Shown: positions 41,501 through 52,488 of the stretch, in pieces
How the letters are laid out: the number at the start of each line of letters is the position of its first letter
How positions within the stretch are numbered: the stretch's first letter is position 1
DNA from: Bacteroidales bacterium
Lineage (GTDB): Bacteria; Bacteroidota; Bacteroidia; Bacteroidales; VadinHA17
Length of the DNA stretch: 64,000 nucleotides
NCBI GenBank assembly: GCA_003141895.1
Contig: PLNT01000011.1
Location: 109,112-173,111 of the forward strand
Reading direction: 5' to 3'
The notes under the pieces: model-generated
The model's database searches: none
What the model was told of the DNA's origin: nothing
Seen by the model: only the letters and a program-made list of their open reading frames with translations
Made by a program: the position numbers and the translations under genes

Positions 41501-42159
41501 AAGGTCCTGCCGCTGGCATCGGTAATTGTTCCCGACACCATAACAGGAAGAGTTATTCCTTTCTCCCCAAACACCGAGTCAATTGCAAAAAGAGCAGCTT
41601 TGCAATTTAAGACATCGAAAACAGTCTCAACAAGCAGAATATCAACACCCCCATCAATGAGGCCGCGAGCCTGTTCAGAATAAGCATAAACAAGTTCATC
41701 AAAAGAAATTGCCCTGGCACCGGGATCGTTTACATCGGATGACATTGATGCTGTCCGGTTTGTTGGTCCAAGGGTTCCGGCGATATAATGTGATTGAGGC
41801 TCAGCTGAATTTTCATACTCAACAATTGCTCTTGATGCCAGACGGGCGGCTTGCAGGTTCAGATTATACACCTGATCCTCCATCCTGTAATCCCACATGG
41901 AGATCCTGTTGGAATTAAAAGTGTTTGTGGTAATTATATCAGCACCGGCTTCAAGGTACTGTTTATGAATATTCCTGATTATCTCTGGTTTTGTTAAGGT
42001 CAAAAGATCATTATTACCTTTTTGTGAATTTGGATGATCCTTAAATTCCTCACCACGGAAATCACTTTCAGGAAGCTTGTGTTTCTGGATCATAGTCCCC
42101 ATTGCTCCATCGAGAATGAGAATCTTTTGTTTAATAATATCTTCTAGTTTTTGTTTCAA
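38509..42159 (-). CDS. metH: Cobalamin-dependent methionine synthase, full length
   Basis: [32 protein letters not shown], cobalamin motif [14 protein letters not shown]-terminal activation domain. Confidence 0.97.
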   Translation of the reverse strand: MKQKLEDIIKQKILILDGAMGTMIQKHKLPESDFRGEEFKDHPNSQKGNNDLLTLTKPEIIRNIHKQYLEAGADIITTNTFNSNRISMWDYRMEDQVYNLNLQAARLASRAIVEYENSAEPQSHYIAGTLGPTNRTASMSSDVNDPGARAISFDELVYAYSEQARGLIDGGVDILLVETVFDVLNCKAALFAIDSVFGEKGITLPVMVSGTITDASGRTLTGQTLEAFMVSVSHFPLFSIGLNCALGAEQLRPYVEELSLKSGFYTSAHPNAGLPNQFGEYDQSAEYMASIAEDFMKEGWVNIIGGCCGTTPQHIKRIAEVSKQYKPRIKPEIKKYTRLSGLEVLTITPETNFVNIGERTNVSGSIKFARLIKEEKYDEALSIARNQVEGGAQVIDICMDEAMLDSEKAMVKFVNLIMAEPDISKLPLMIDSSRWNTIEAALKCIQGKSIVNSISLKEGEEVFLDHARTLRKYGAAAVVMLFDETGQADTYAKRISVAERCYRLLIDKINFPPEDIIFDPNVLAIATGIEEHNNYAIDYIKTTEWIKQNLPYSRVSGGISNLSFSFRGTDKVREAMHSVFLFYAIKAGLDMGIVNPGMLQVYTEIKPDLLQLVEDVVLNRRKDSTERLVKFAEGIKNEGKKEEKEDAWRKLPVIDRIKHSLIRGLDEFIEQDIEEARPLFARSIELIEGPLMGGMNEVGDLFGSGKMFLPQVVKSARVMKKAVSKLAPYIEKESEGGAKKIAGKVLLATVKGDVHDIGKNIVGVVLSCNNYEIIDLGVMVPAEKIIDTALKEKADIIGLSGLITPSLEEMVHVASEMERRKISLPLLIGGATTSEIHAAVKIAPAYSNSVIHVKDASKAAGVLSSLLQKDNSSYVASIKTKYNKMREEHSSHKAERNLISLAEARKNKFQTDWQTLRLYEPEKPGIHILNEIDLNELTKYIDWTYFFFAWKLSGKYPAIFSDPVKGVEAKKLFDDGQMYLKKIIDEKLLNAKAVFGLYPAVSEGDDVKVFSDKSRKKIKSVFRFLRNQEQKDKGVPNLSLSDYVAPGTDGLSDWMGVFVVTADIDKGKFNKYKEDDYATIMIRILSDRLAEAAAEWLHEKIRKEYWGYAKDEKLTIDEILKIKYKGIRPAPGYPACPDHSEKQAIFDILEAEKAIGAALTENFAMIPPASVSGYVFSHPGSAYFNLGKIDSGQLNDYAKRKNFTRDEAAKWLSPNL

Positions 42160-42243
42160 TTTTCTTCGATATTAATTTAAAAAGTTACAAAGTTACTTTT
42201 TTCTGATAAACTTTTCACGTTAACGCCTTTATTTAGCCCACAA

Positions 42244-42295
42244 CCCTCCATTTGGAGGGCTTTAGAACGTAGACGTTGAATGCAACGTCTCTACT
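42244..42295. repeat. Two adjacent palindromes upstream of metH
   Basis: CCCTCC-ATTT-GGAGGG and AGACGTTG-AATG-CAACGTCT. Confidence 0.7.
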
Positions 42296-42299
42296 TTCC

Positions 42300-43517
42300 T
42301 CAGTTCTCGTTTTGAATTGATGTGAATTTTCTTCCGGTATTCACTATAAAAACATCCATCTTCCGTAGTTGTTCTCTCATCTCGTAAAGACGTTCAAGGT
42401 TCACCAAACCAATTACATATTTATATTGCCGGCCACTGAAGTACTCTGATACTTCCTCAAAACCAAATAATTCTCTGTCAGCTTCATTGTTATACCGCAG
42501 GTAAACCTCCAGTTTATGATTCCTGGTATATTTAGATACTGTTCCCTGCTGATACTTTTTGTATTCATACCTGTAACCATAAGAATTTGCAGATATATCT
42601 GAAAGGACAGCGCTTCCGGTTGCATGGCCACCCGCTCCTTTGCCGCTGAAAAATTGTTTATCGGCAAAAGCTGCTTCGGTTATTACTCCGTTATATTCAT
42701 TATCGACATTATAAAGATATTTATCGGAAGAAATAAATCGGGGGAGAACAAAGCTGGTTATTGTGTTTTCATTAGTCTTACCCACAAATGGCACCAGCTT
42801 GATCTTAAATCCCTTCTCCTTTGCGTACTGGATATCAAATTTTGAGATTGTATTGATCCCATAATGGAACACCTGCTCCGGTTCAAGGAAGAGCCCGTAA
42901 GCATGACCCGTAATAATGCAAAGCTTGTACTTTGCATCCCAACCTTCAACATCAAGAGTCGGATCTGATTCGGCAAAACCCTTTGCCTGAGCCTCTTTCA
43001 ATGCATCATCGTAGGGCAATCCTTCATTATGCATTTTTGTCAGGATATAATTCGTGGTCCCGTTAAGAATTCCTCGTAAGGAATACAGAAGCTCATTATC
43101 ATAATATTCCTCAAGATTTCTTATGATCGGAATACTGGCTCCTGCGGATGCCTCATAAAGAAGAGATACTTTGCATTCCGATTGAAGTGCAACGAGTTCC
43201 TTAAAATATTTCGCTACCATCATCTTATTGGCTGTTACAACATTTTTTCCTCCCCGCATTGCAGCAGTAACAATATTAAATGCTTCATCGGCATCGTCAA
43301 TTAACTCAACAACAAGGTTAATTGAGGAATCATTCAATATCTCATTCTTATCAAAAGTGAAATTTGACATTGGTATACGCCTCTTTTTTGACGGATCTTT
43401 TACACAAATCTTCACTATGTCGGCCTTGAAGCCTTTACTGCTGTTTAAAACATCGTGCAAGCCCTGGCCCACGCAGCCGTACCCAAATAAACCAATCCTT
43501 AATTTTTCCTGTGTCAT
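42300..43517 (-). CDS. hom: Homoserine dehydrogenase; likely start 43517 (ORF track 43625)
   Basis: LRIGLFGYGCVGQGLHDVL; GILNGTTNYILTKM; ESDPTLDVEGWDAKYKL. Confidence 0.92.
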   Translation of the reverse strand: MTQEKLRIGLFGYGCVGQGLHDVLNSSKGFKADIVKICVKDPSKKRRIPMSNFTFDKNEILNDSSINLVVELIDDADEAFNIVTAAMRGGKNVVTANKMMVAKYFKELVALQSECKVSLLYEASAGASIPIIRNLEEYYDNELLYSLRGILNGTTNYILTKMHNEGLPYDDALKEAQAKGFAESDPTLDVEGWDAKYKLCIITGHAYGLFLEPEQVFHYGINTISKFDIQYAKEKGFKIKLVPFVGKTNENTITSFVLPRFISSDKYLYNVDNEYNGVITEAAFADKQFFSGKGAGGHATGSAVLSDISANSYGYRYEYKKYQQGTVSKYTRNHKLEVYLRYNNEADRELFGFEEVSEYFSGRQYKYVIGLVNLERLYEMREQLRKMDVFIVNTGRKFTSIQNEN

Positions 43518-43601
43518 AAATAATTTATAAAATATTCTTATCTCCTTAATCTGCGAAAATCTGCGTGATCTGCGGGAATAAGATTCTAATTTTCCCGCAG
43601 A

Positions 43602-43849
43602 CTTGCCTACCGTGTAATTCTTCAAAATAAAGGTAACATATTAATTCTTGCTTCGTTAACCTTTAATTTGCATTTGTGTTTCATCAACCTACCCCCTTCC
43701 CTCCCGATAGCTATCGGGCCTTCCCCCACGGGGGAAGGAGCAAAATCATCCTTTCCCCCGTGGGGGAAATAAGAAAGGGGGTTATTTAAGTAGAAAACCA
43801 CTGGTTTCTGTTACCAAAATTCTGAAGTATTACACTACCGGCAGGCAGG
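43602..43849. mobile_element. MITE-like element, copy B
   Basis: Terminal inverted repeats GTGTAATTCTTCAAAATAAAGGTAACA / TGTTACCAAAATTCTGAAGTATTACAC around the core ACCCCCTTCCCTCCCGATAGCTATCGGG...GGGGGAAATAAGAAAGGGGGTT. Confidence 0.75.
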
Positions 43850-43872
43850 TTTCGCAGATCTGGTCAGACTTA

Positions 43873-45261
<1,389 letters not shown>

Positions 45262-45363
45262 TTACAAATCAAATTTTACCGGCACATGCACATAGGCATG
45301 AGCGGCATGATAAAGTTGTTGTGTGTTAAATGAAAAGAATTCATGTTTTTTCGTGTTAAATTT

Positions 45364-45472
45364 TTATCATCTCCCGGCTTTCCGGGATTAGGTATTGGCA
45401 CCGTTCTCCTGAATATTCAGGATTGGTTGCCAGGGTTTCTCAGAGCCTAATCTCTCCACCCTTCTTAATAAA
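45364..45472 (-). promoter_or_regulatory. SAM-I (S-box) riboswitch upstream of metY
   Basis: Reverse complement TTATTAAGAAGGGTGGAGAGATTAGGCTCTGAGAAACCCTGGCAACC...ACGGTGCCAATACCTAATCCCGG...CCGGGAGATGATAA follows the S-box consensus. Confidence 0.95.
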
Positions 45473-45611
45473 AACCAAACACCCTATAGGAAGGATTATT
45501 TGATTTGTGGGGACAAAAATAAAAAAGAATTTCTTAAACTCCAAATAATTTTGAGATTACCCCCTGTTTTTTTGGTTTATATGTCTTTTTTATTGTTTTT
45601 TGTTACAATGA

Positions 45612-45794
45612 GTCCGATAGCAATGTAATTCTTCATAATTGCTGTAACAAATCTAGCCTTTTCTAAGATATTTACCCCCTTTCAATTTCCCCCAAGGGGG
45701 AAAGGTTTTGCTATGCCTTCCCCCTTGGGGGAAGTCCCGATAGCTATCGGGAGGGAAGGGGGTAATCTGAAAAGAATTACACAGCTATAGGGAC
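45612..45794. mobile_element. MITE-like element, copy C (shorter)
   Basis: Ends GTCCGATAGCAATGTAATTCTT / AAGAATTACACAGCTATAGGGAC; core TACCCCCTTTCAATTTCCCCCAAGGGGGAAAG...CCCGATAGCTATCGGGAGGGAAGGGGGTAA. Confidence 0.7.
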
Positions 45795-45811
45795 TCTGTG
45801 TAAGTTCTTAT

Positions 45812-45842
45812 TTTTTTTAACACTCATTTTACCGTACTTTTG
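45812..45842 (+). promoter_or_regulatory. Probable Bacteroidetes-type promoter of cysS
   Basis: TTTT-N19-TACTTTTG (one mismatch in the -33 element, exact -7). Confidence 0.5.
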
Positions 45843-45862
45843 TCATACCAAAAAGTAACATA

Positions 45863-47344
45863 ATGCAGAATAATCTTTTCATCTACAACACGCTTTCAAA
45901 GAAGAAAGAACAATTTAAACCGCTTCATCCTCCATTCGTTGGAATATATGTATGCGGACCTACTGTATACAGCCATGCTCATCTCGGCCATGCCCGCCCT
46001 GCAATCACTTTTGATTTATTATTTCGTTACCTCACACATCTTGAATACAGGGTGCGGTACGTAAGAAATATAACTGATGTCGGCCATCTTGAAAATGAGA
46101 CACTTGGTGAAGGCGAGGACCGGATAGAAAAGAAAGCAAGGCAGGAGCATCTTGAACCAATGGAAGTTGTCCAGAAATATGTGAACACTTATCACAGGAA
46201 CATGGATCAGCTTAACACTCTCTCACCATCAATTGAACCAAGAGCCACCGGACACATAATTGAGCAGATTGAACTTATTAAGATTCTTATCAAAAATGGA
46301 TATGGCTATGAGTCAAATGGCTCAGTGTATTTCGATATCCTGAAATATAATGAGAAATATAAGTATGGCAAACTCTCAGGAAGAGTTCTTGAAGATCTGA
46401 TCAGCAATACCCGCGATACCGAAGGAAAAGACGAAAAACGCAATCCTTTTGACTTTGCTCTGTGGAAAAAAGCGAGTCCTGAGCATGCTATGAGATGGCC
46501 TTCACCATGGAGTGATGGTTTTCCGGGCTGGCATCTTGAATGTTCAGCCATGAGTATTAAATATCTTGGAGAAGTATTTGATATTCATGGGGGAGGAATG
46601 GATCTCCAGTTTCCTCACCATGAGTGTGAGATAGCACAATCTACCGCTGCTCTCGGAAAGGAATCAGTTCGTTACTGGATGCACAATAATATGATTACAA
46701 TTAACGGTCAGAAAATGGCCCGATCACTTGGTAATTTTATAACGCTTGACCAGCTTTTCACTGGCAATCATCCGGTTTTAGAGCAGGCTTATTCTCCCAT
46801 GACTATCAGGTTCTTTATCCTGCAGGCTCATTACCGGAGTACGGTGGATTTTTCAAATGAAGCTCTCCAGGCCGCTGAAAAAGGATTTCTGAAACTTATG
46901 AAAGGTATTGAATCCCTGAAGAAAATTAAACCTTCAGATCAGTCTACATTTGACATCAAAGGGTTTAGAGAAAAGTGCTATGCAGCTCTTGATGATGATC
47001 TTAACAGCCCGGTATTATTATCTCATCTGTTTGATGGAGTGAGATTTATTAATTCGGTACTGGATGGCAGTGAAAAAATCGATGCGTCCGGTCTTGATGC
47101 ATTAAAGGATCTTTTCAACACATTTGTCTTTGACCTTCTTGGATTAAAAGATGAAACTACAGGTGCAGCTGATGACAAGCTGATGGATGAGTTGATGAAA
47201 ATTATTATCGATCTCCGGCAGGAAGCAAAAAATCTCAAACAATTTGAAGTTTCTGATAAAATAAGAAAAGAACTTAATAATATCGGGATAACATTAAAGG
47301 ACACGAAAGATGGGGTTTCTGATTGGGAGAAAAACCCCCTATGA
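45863..47344 (+). CDS. cysS: Cysteinyl-tRNA synthetase
   Basis: [39 protein letters not shown]. Confidence 0.97.
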   Translation: MQNNLFIYNTLSKKKEQFKPLHPPFVGIYVCGPTVYSHAHLGHARPAITFDLLFRYLTHLEYRVRYVRNITDVGHLENETLGEGEDRIEKKARQEHLEPMEVVQKYVNTYHRNMDQLNTLSPSIEPRATGHIIEQIELIKILIKNGYGYESNGSVYFDILKYNEKYKYGKLSGRVLEDLISNTRDTEGKDEKRNPFDFALWKKASPEHAMRWPSPWSDGFPGWHLECSAMSIKYLGEVFDIHGGGMDLQFPHHECEIAQSTAALGKESVRYWMHNNMITINGQKMARSLGNFITLDQLFTGNHPVLEQAYSPMTIRFFILQAHYRSTVDFSNEALQAAEKGFLKLMKGIESLKKIKPSDQSTFDIKGFREKCYAALDDDLNSPVLLSHLFDGVRFINSVLDGSEKIDASGLDALKDLFNTFVFDLLGLKDETTGAADDKLMDELMKIIIDLRQEAKNLKQFEVSDKIRKELNNIGITLKDTKDGVSDWEKNPL

Positions 47345-47419
47345 TCCCCCCAAGGGGGGATAAAATTCTGGAAATAACGAAAATTGGACTCAAGAAAGAT
47401 ATGTCCAAGATTCACTTCT

Positions 47420-47460
47420 AAGAATTCCCCTCCTACGGAGGGGTTAGGGGTGGGTTTAAG
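47420..47460. repeat. Left inverted repeat flanking the DUF559 gene
   Basis: AAGAATTCCCCTCCTACGGAGGGGTTAGGGGTGGGTT; inverted partner at 47881-47923. Confidence 0.85.
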
Positions 47461-47513
47461 TAGAACTAGAAACTTTGGAAATGAAAAGTTTTATGATTCT
47501 ATATTAATATAAA

Positions 47514-47933
47514 ATGGAAAAATCAATAAAAAGAAAAGTAATCCCGTATAATCCTGAACTAAAAGAACTTGCAAGAAGGCTTAGAAAAAATATGACTTTA
47601 TCAGAAGTTCTTCTCTGGAATGAATTAAAACAGAAACAGATGCTTGGTTATGATTTTGACAGACAGCGCCCCATAGGTAACTTTATAGTCGATTTTTATT
47701 GTAAAGAGCTCTCTCTGGCAATAGAAATTGATGGTAAGACTCACTTTTATAGATATGATTCTGACGAAGAGAGACAAAAAGCGCTAGAAAAATTAGGGGT
47801 AAAATTCCTGCGATTTGAGGATATTAAAATCAAAAAGGATATGTTAAATATTCTCAGGATTATAGAAGATTGGATTCGTAAAAACCAACCCACCCCTTCC
47901 CCCTCCGTCGGAGGGGAATGCTTAGCAGAATGA
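47514..47933 (+). CDS. DUF559 (Vsr-like, PD-(D/E)XK-type) endonuclease-domain protein
   Basis: LRKNMTLSEVLLWNELKQKQMLGYDFDRQRPIGNFIVDFYCKELSLAIEIDGKTH; C-terminal NQPTPSPSVGGECLAE is encoded by the right inverted repeat. Confidence 0.9.
   Translation: MEKSIKRKVIPYNPELKELARRLRKNMTLSEVLLWNELKQKQMLGYDFDRQRPIGNFIVDFYCKELSLAIEIDGKTHFYRYDSDEERQKALEKLGVKFLRFEDIKIKKDMLNILRIIEDWIRKNQPTPSPSVGGECLAE
47881..47923. repeat. Right inverted repeat flanking, and inside the 3' end of, the DUF559 gene
   Basis: AACCAACCCACCCCTTCCCCCTCCGTCGGAGGGGAATGCTT; reverse complement aligns to 47420-47460. Confidence 0.85.
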
Positions 47934-47950
47934 TTTATAAAACAGTTTAA

Positions 47951-49792
47951 ATGGCATTCTATACATCCTCAGTTATTAACATTGGCCCTATCCCTCTCGG
48001 TGGTGACTTTCCCATCCGTATACAGTCAATGACTAACTCCGATACACTCGATACAAAAGCATCTGTTGCCCAGTGTATACGGATTATTGAGGCAGGAGCT
48101 GATTTTGTACGACTAACCGCACAGGGTATAAGGGAGGCAGAGAATCTTGCTGTTATAAAAAAGGAACTTCGCAAATCAGGATATTATACCCCTCTGATAG
48201 CTGATATCCATTTTAATCCCGCCGCTGCAGAAATAGCTGCCCGGCTGGTTGAAAAAGTCCGGATTAATCCGGGCAATTATGCTGATAAAAGGGCATCCTT
48301 TGAAATAAAGGAGTTTACTGATAGAGAATATGAAGAGGAACTTGAGAGAATTCACACTAAACTGTTTCCCCTGATAAATATCTGCCGTGAGAATAAAACT
48401 GTTATACGAATCGGAATAAATCATGGTTCTCTCTCAGACAGGATAATGACCCGGTTTGGCAATACACCTGAGGGAATGGTTTTCTCTGCACTTGAGTTTA
48501 TCAGAGTATTCAGGTCAGAGAACTTCGAAGATCTCGTGCTTTCAATGAAATCGTCTGACACAGCCGTAATGATACAGGCTACCCGGTTACTGGTAAAGAT
48601 GATGCAGAGCGAACACCTGTCCTATCCGTTACATCTTGGTGTTACTGAAGCCGGAGAAGGTGAGGATGGAAGAATCAGATCTGCTGCCGGAATAGGGGCC
48701 CTGCTGGCTGAAGGTATTGGCGATACGATACGGGTTTCTCTTTCAGAAGATCCGGAAAAAGAAATTCCGGTTGCACAGCAGCTTGTTGATTTTTATCCGA
48801 GAGGAATTTCCGCTAAGTCCCCTCCAGAAATGGTTACATTTAAAACTCCATCGGTCAAACCTGAAATTCTAAAGAGTGTAAATGGTCCGCTGGTTATCTC
48901 TGATCTGACATCGTTTCCTGTATCCCGGACAGACATATATGAGCATGCAGGATTTATTTATGATCCGGTTTCTTTGCAACTTCGTAAAACAGACGGTTCT
49001 GCAGATCTGATATTAATTAATAACCGTCCGGATAAAATTCCTGAAAATGTTCCTCTTTTAGTTCCGGAAACAAACTGGAATGAGAAGGAGGATAACAAAA
49101 CTTATCCGGTGTTCTCTCCGGAAACTTTTTCTGAAACTGTTACAAAATCCGGAAAACTAAATATTCTGATAACCGATCCTTCAGTAAATAATGCATATCT
49201 GGAAACTCCAGATACCGATACGACACTTTTAATCTTCAGCTTTGATACTGAAAAATCGCTTTACGAAGCTGATTATTTTCTCAATTCTCTGGAAAAAAAT
49301 AACCTTAGATTTAATGTAATACTCAGTCCTCTGTTTCATGAAAACAATCTTGAAGCACTTCAGATCAAGGCTTCAGCACTTCTTGGCCGCTATGTTCTGG
49401 ATAAAAGGATTGCGGGGATTTGTATAAGAAATACAGGGCAAGTAGAATGCAAAACCGTTACTACTCTTTCATTTTCAATACTTCAGTGCACCGAAACCCG
49501 GATTACAAGAACAATGTATTTGTCCTGCCCTACATGCGGCCGTACAAAATTCAATCTGCAGGAATCGGTCAGAAAAGTAAAAGAAGCGACCGGGCATCTG
49601 AAAGGGCTCAAAATAGCAATAATGGGATGCATCGTAAATGGTCCCGGGGAAATGGCAGGTGCGGATTATGGTTATGTAGGCGCAGCTGCTGGTAAGGTTC
49701 ATATTTATAAGGGAACAATACCGGTCCTGAAGAATGTGCCTGAGGAAGTGGCTGTGAAGGAATTGTTGAAGGTGATTGAAAAGGATTATTAA
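47951..49792 (+). CDS. ispG: 4-hydroxy-3-methylbut-2-enyl diphosphate synthase (long, insert-containing form)
   Basis: IRIQSMTNSDTLDT, LGVTEAGEGEDGRIRSA, CPTCGRTKFNL, IAIMGCIVNGPGEMAGADYGYVG; 613 aa. Confidence 0.95.
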   Translation: MAFYTSSVINIGPIPLGGDFPIRIQSMTNSDTLDTKASVAQCIRIIEAGADFVRLTAQGIREAENLAVIKKELRKSGYYTPLIADIHFNPAAAEIAARLVEKVRINPGNYADKRASFEIKEFTDREYEEELERIHTKLFPLINICRENKTVIRIGINHGSLSDRIMTRFGNTPEGMVFSALEFIRVFRSENFEDLVLSMKSSDTAVMIQATRLLVKMMQSEHLSYPLHLGVTEAGEGEDGRIRSAAGIGALLAEGIGDTIRVSLSEDPEKEIPVAQQLVDFYPRGISAKSPPEMVTFKTPSVKPEILKSVNGPLVISDLTSFPVSRTDIYEHAGFIYDPVSLQLRKTDGSADLILINNRPDKIPENVPLLVPETNWNEKEDNKTYPVFSPETFSETVTKSGKLNILITDPSVNNAYLETPDTDTTLLIFSFDTEKSLYEADYFLNSLEKNNLRFNVILSPLFHENNLEALQIKASALLGRYVLDKRIAGICIRNTGQVECKTVTTLSFSILQCTETRITRTMYLSCPTCGRTKFNLQESVRKVKEATGHLKGLKIAIMGCIVNGPGEMAGADYGYVGAAAGKVHIYKGTIPVLKNVPEEVAVKELLKVIEKDY

Positions 49793-51925
49793 TTATTCAG
49801 CCAACCTGTAATCCAACTGCTTTTTCTGAAGATCTGCCTTCACAACTACAATATTAACCCGGTCGCCAAGAGTATAGACTTTCCCTGTTGATCTTCCTTT
49901 AATACAGTAGTTCTCCTCATCATATTCATAAAAATCATCAGCGAGTTCACGAATATGAATCATACCTTCACACTGATTTTCAACAATTTCCACATATATT
50001 CCCCATTCAGTTACACCCGAGATGACTCCCTCAAATACTTTTCCAGTTTTATCGCTCATATACTCCACCTGCTTGTACTTCACCGATGCTCTTTCTGCCT
50101 CAGCGGCGAGCCTTTCCATTTTAGAAGAGTGGTCACATAGTTTTTCATACTTATCCTTGTTCCCCGGATTTTCCTCTGCCAGGTAAGCAGACAACAGCCG
50201 GTGCACCATCATATCGGGATACCGGCGTATTGGCGAAGTAAAATGTGTGTAATATTTAAAAGATAACCCGTAATGCCCGATATTATCTGTCGAATAAATG
50301 GCTTTGGCCATCGATCTGAGAGCCAGGGTTTCAATAATATTCTGTTCCTTTTTCCCTACCACAGAGTGCAGCAATTTATTCATTGCCTTTGGCAGTGAAG
50401 TCTTATCATCCTCAATAAGTTTGTATCCGAACCGGGTTATAAAATGACTGAAATTACTGATCTTTTCAGGATCAGGTTTATCATGAATCCGGTAAACAAA
50501 AGTTTTTCCTCTGAGCTTCTTCCCGACATATTCTGCTACACGTTTATTGGCAAGCAACATAAACTCCTCGATGAGCTGATTTGCCGTTCCCATCTCACGG
50601 AATTTTATACCAAGCGGTTTCCCTTGTTCATCAAGATCAAATCTCACCTCGACCTTTTCAAAAGCAAAGGCCCCTGTAGCAAATCTTTTGGTTCTGAGCT
50701 GCTGTGCGAGACGATGAAGCAACAATATCTCCTTCTTCATGTCGCCTTCGCCTGTATCAATCACTTGCTGAGCTTCAGTGTATGAGAATCTTTTATCCGA
50801 ATTAATAACAGTTCTTCCAAACCATTCATTAATTACCTCCGACTTATCATTTAATTCAAATACCGCTGAATATGTAAGCTTATCTTCAGCAGGACTCAGT
50901 GAACATATTTGATTTGAGAGACGTTCGGGAAGCATCGGTACAACTCTGTCAACCAGATAAATTGATGTGGCTCTTTGTTTTGCCTCCTCTTCAACCAGAG
51001 TGTCTGTTTTTACATAGTGTGTGACATCAGCAATATGGATCCCTACTTCCCAGTTGCCATTTTCGAGCTGTTTCAGAGAGAGTGCATCATCAAAATCTTT
51101 GGCGTCAGCCGGATCAATAGTGAATGTGGGCACATGGCGGAAATCACGCCTGATTTTTAAATCATTCTCTGTTATTCCATCCGGTATCTTTTCTGCTGCA
51201 GTTTCAACTTCTTCCGTAAAATTATAGGGAAGTTCAAATTCAGCAAGTATTGCATGCATCTCTGTTTCATGAAGACCCGGATAGCCAAGAACATTAATAA
51301 TTTCTGCTACAGGGTTTTTGGATTTCGGATCCCAGTCCACAACTTTTGCCACTGCTTTCTGACCCTGCTTTGCTCCATTAAGCTTAGATGTCGGAATGAA
51401 CAGGTCAAACGGCATGTTCTTATTATCAGGAATAAGAAATGCAAAGTTTGGCATGATCTCAACGGTACCAACAAACGAGGTCCTCCATCTTTCAATTATC
51501 TCAACTACCTCGCCTTCTGGTCGCGATCCTTTTCTCTTTGCATAAAGCCACACCTTAACCTTATCGCCATGCAGGGCAGTCTTCAGGTTTTTAGCTGTTA
51601 CAAATACATCTTCCTCAAGGTCATCAGTTGAGATAAATCCATATCCCATACGGGTCATGTCAACAGTTCCGGTGATATAACCTTTTGTAACTTTTGCCTT
51701 GTATTTACCATGGTCTATTTCCTGAACACTGCCATGTTTGGTAAGCTCCTTTAATATATTTGATATAACCTGTCTGCCGGCATCATCGGTAATATTAAGC
51801 CTTCTGGCTATCTGTTTATAATTAAACCCCTGTTCGGGGCTTTTTGTTAATGTTGCAAGTATTTGTCCTTCAATAGATTCCTTCGAAATGCCGGAATCTC
51901 TTTTGCCAGTACCCTTTTTACTCAT
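49793..51925 (-). CDS. rnr: Ribonuclease R; likely start 51925 (ORF track 52090)
   Basis: DPADAKDFDDALSL, AYLVDRVVPMLPERLSN-type RNB motifs, HFTSPIRRYPDMMVHRLL, C-terminal S1 domain. Confidence 0.95.
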   Translation of the reverse strand: MSKKGTGKRDSGISKESIEGQILATLTKSPEQGFNYKQIARRLNITDDAGRQVISNILKELTKHGSVQEIDHGKYKAKVTKGYITGTVDMTRMGYGFISTDDLEEDVFVTAKNLKTALHGDKVKVWLYAKRKGSRPEGEVVEIIERWRTSFVGTVEIMPNFAFLIPDNKNMPFDLFIPTSKLNGAKQGQKAVAKVVDWDPKSKNPVAEIINVLGYPGLHETEMHAILAEFELPYNFTEEVETAAEKIPDGITENDLKIRRDFRHVPTFTIDPADAKDFDDALSLKQLENGNWEVGIHIADVTHYVKTDTLVEEEAKQRATSIYLVDRVVPMLPERLSNQICSLSPAEDKLTYSAVFELNDKSEVINEWFGRTVINSDKRFSYTEAQQVIDTGEGDMKKEILLLHRLAQQLRTKRFATGAFAFEKVEVRFDLDEQGKPLGIKFREMGTANQLIEEFMLLANKRVAEYVGKKLRGKTFVYRIHDKPDPEKISNFSHFITRFGYKLIEDDKTSLPKAMNKLLHSVVGKKEQNIIETLALRSMAKAIYSTDNIGHYGLSFKYYTHFTSPIRRYPDMMVHRLLSAYLAEENPGNKDKYEKLCDHSSKMERLAAEAERASVKYKQVEYMSDKTGKVFEGVISGVTEWGIYVEIVENQCEGMIHIRELADDFYEYDEENYCIKGRSTGKVYTLGDRVNIVVVKADLQKKQLDYRLAE

Positions 51926-51995
51926 AATTCGTTTTTGCAAAGGTACCAAAAATGAACCATTAATTTTAATACATTTGGCTGATAATCGGATTGTC

Positions 51996-52280
51996 ATGAC
52001 GGGTTTGAAAACAATAGTCTCCCATTCTGCTTCAATAGTTACCCGAAAAACCGGAAATGAGTATGTACTTGTTCCTATTACAAATAACATTGCTGATATG
52101 AACAGTGTTTATACACTTAATGAAACCGGTGCTTTTATTTGGGATCAGATTGACGGAAATAGAACTTTGCAAGAGATTATTTCTACTTTAACGGCTGAAT
52201 ATGAAATTGATTCCTCAAATGCAGAGAAAGATGTTTTTGCTTTTGTTGACAATATGAGTAAGTATCTTATTATACATTAA
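51996..52280 (+). CDS. PqqD-family peptide chaperone / RRE-like protein; likely start 51996
   Basis: YVLVPITNNIADMNSVYTLNETGAFIWDQIDGNRTLQEIISTLTAEYEID. Confidence 0.87.
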   Translation: MTGLKTIVSHSASIVTRKTGNEYVLVPITNNIADMNSVYTLNETGAFIWDQIDGNRTLQEIISTLTAEYEIDSSNAEKDVFAFVDNMSKYLIIH

Positions 52281-52316
52281 TTACGTAATTTTACGTTTGG
52301 GTTTTTGTTGCCACCA

Positions 52317-52420
52317 ATTGTGACACCTCTCCCCAACCCCTCCCCCAGGGGGGAGTGGCTTGAAACAACGGTTTTATTCCCCCTTCTCTCCTGGGAGAAG
52401 GGGGTAAGGGGGATGAGGTT
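52317..52420. repeat. REP-doublet/MITE-like element between the pqqD-like and kinase-like genes
   Basis: CACCTCTCCCCAACCCCTCCCCCAGGGGGGAGTGG ... ATTCCCCCTTCTCTCCTGGGAGAAGGGGGTAAGGGGGATGAGGT. Confidence 0.75.
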
Positions 52421-52488
52421 AAAAAACTGAAGGAAGGATTAAGTAGGTAAAGGTTTAGAGAGTTGAAGAAGAGAGAATTCTTAAGAAA

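Noticed and set aside
51254-51631. 125-aa plus-strand ORF inside rnr
   Set aside because: Antisense to RNase R, no domain signature.
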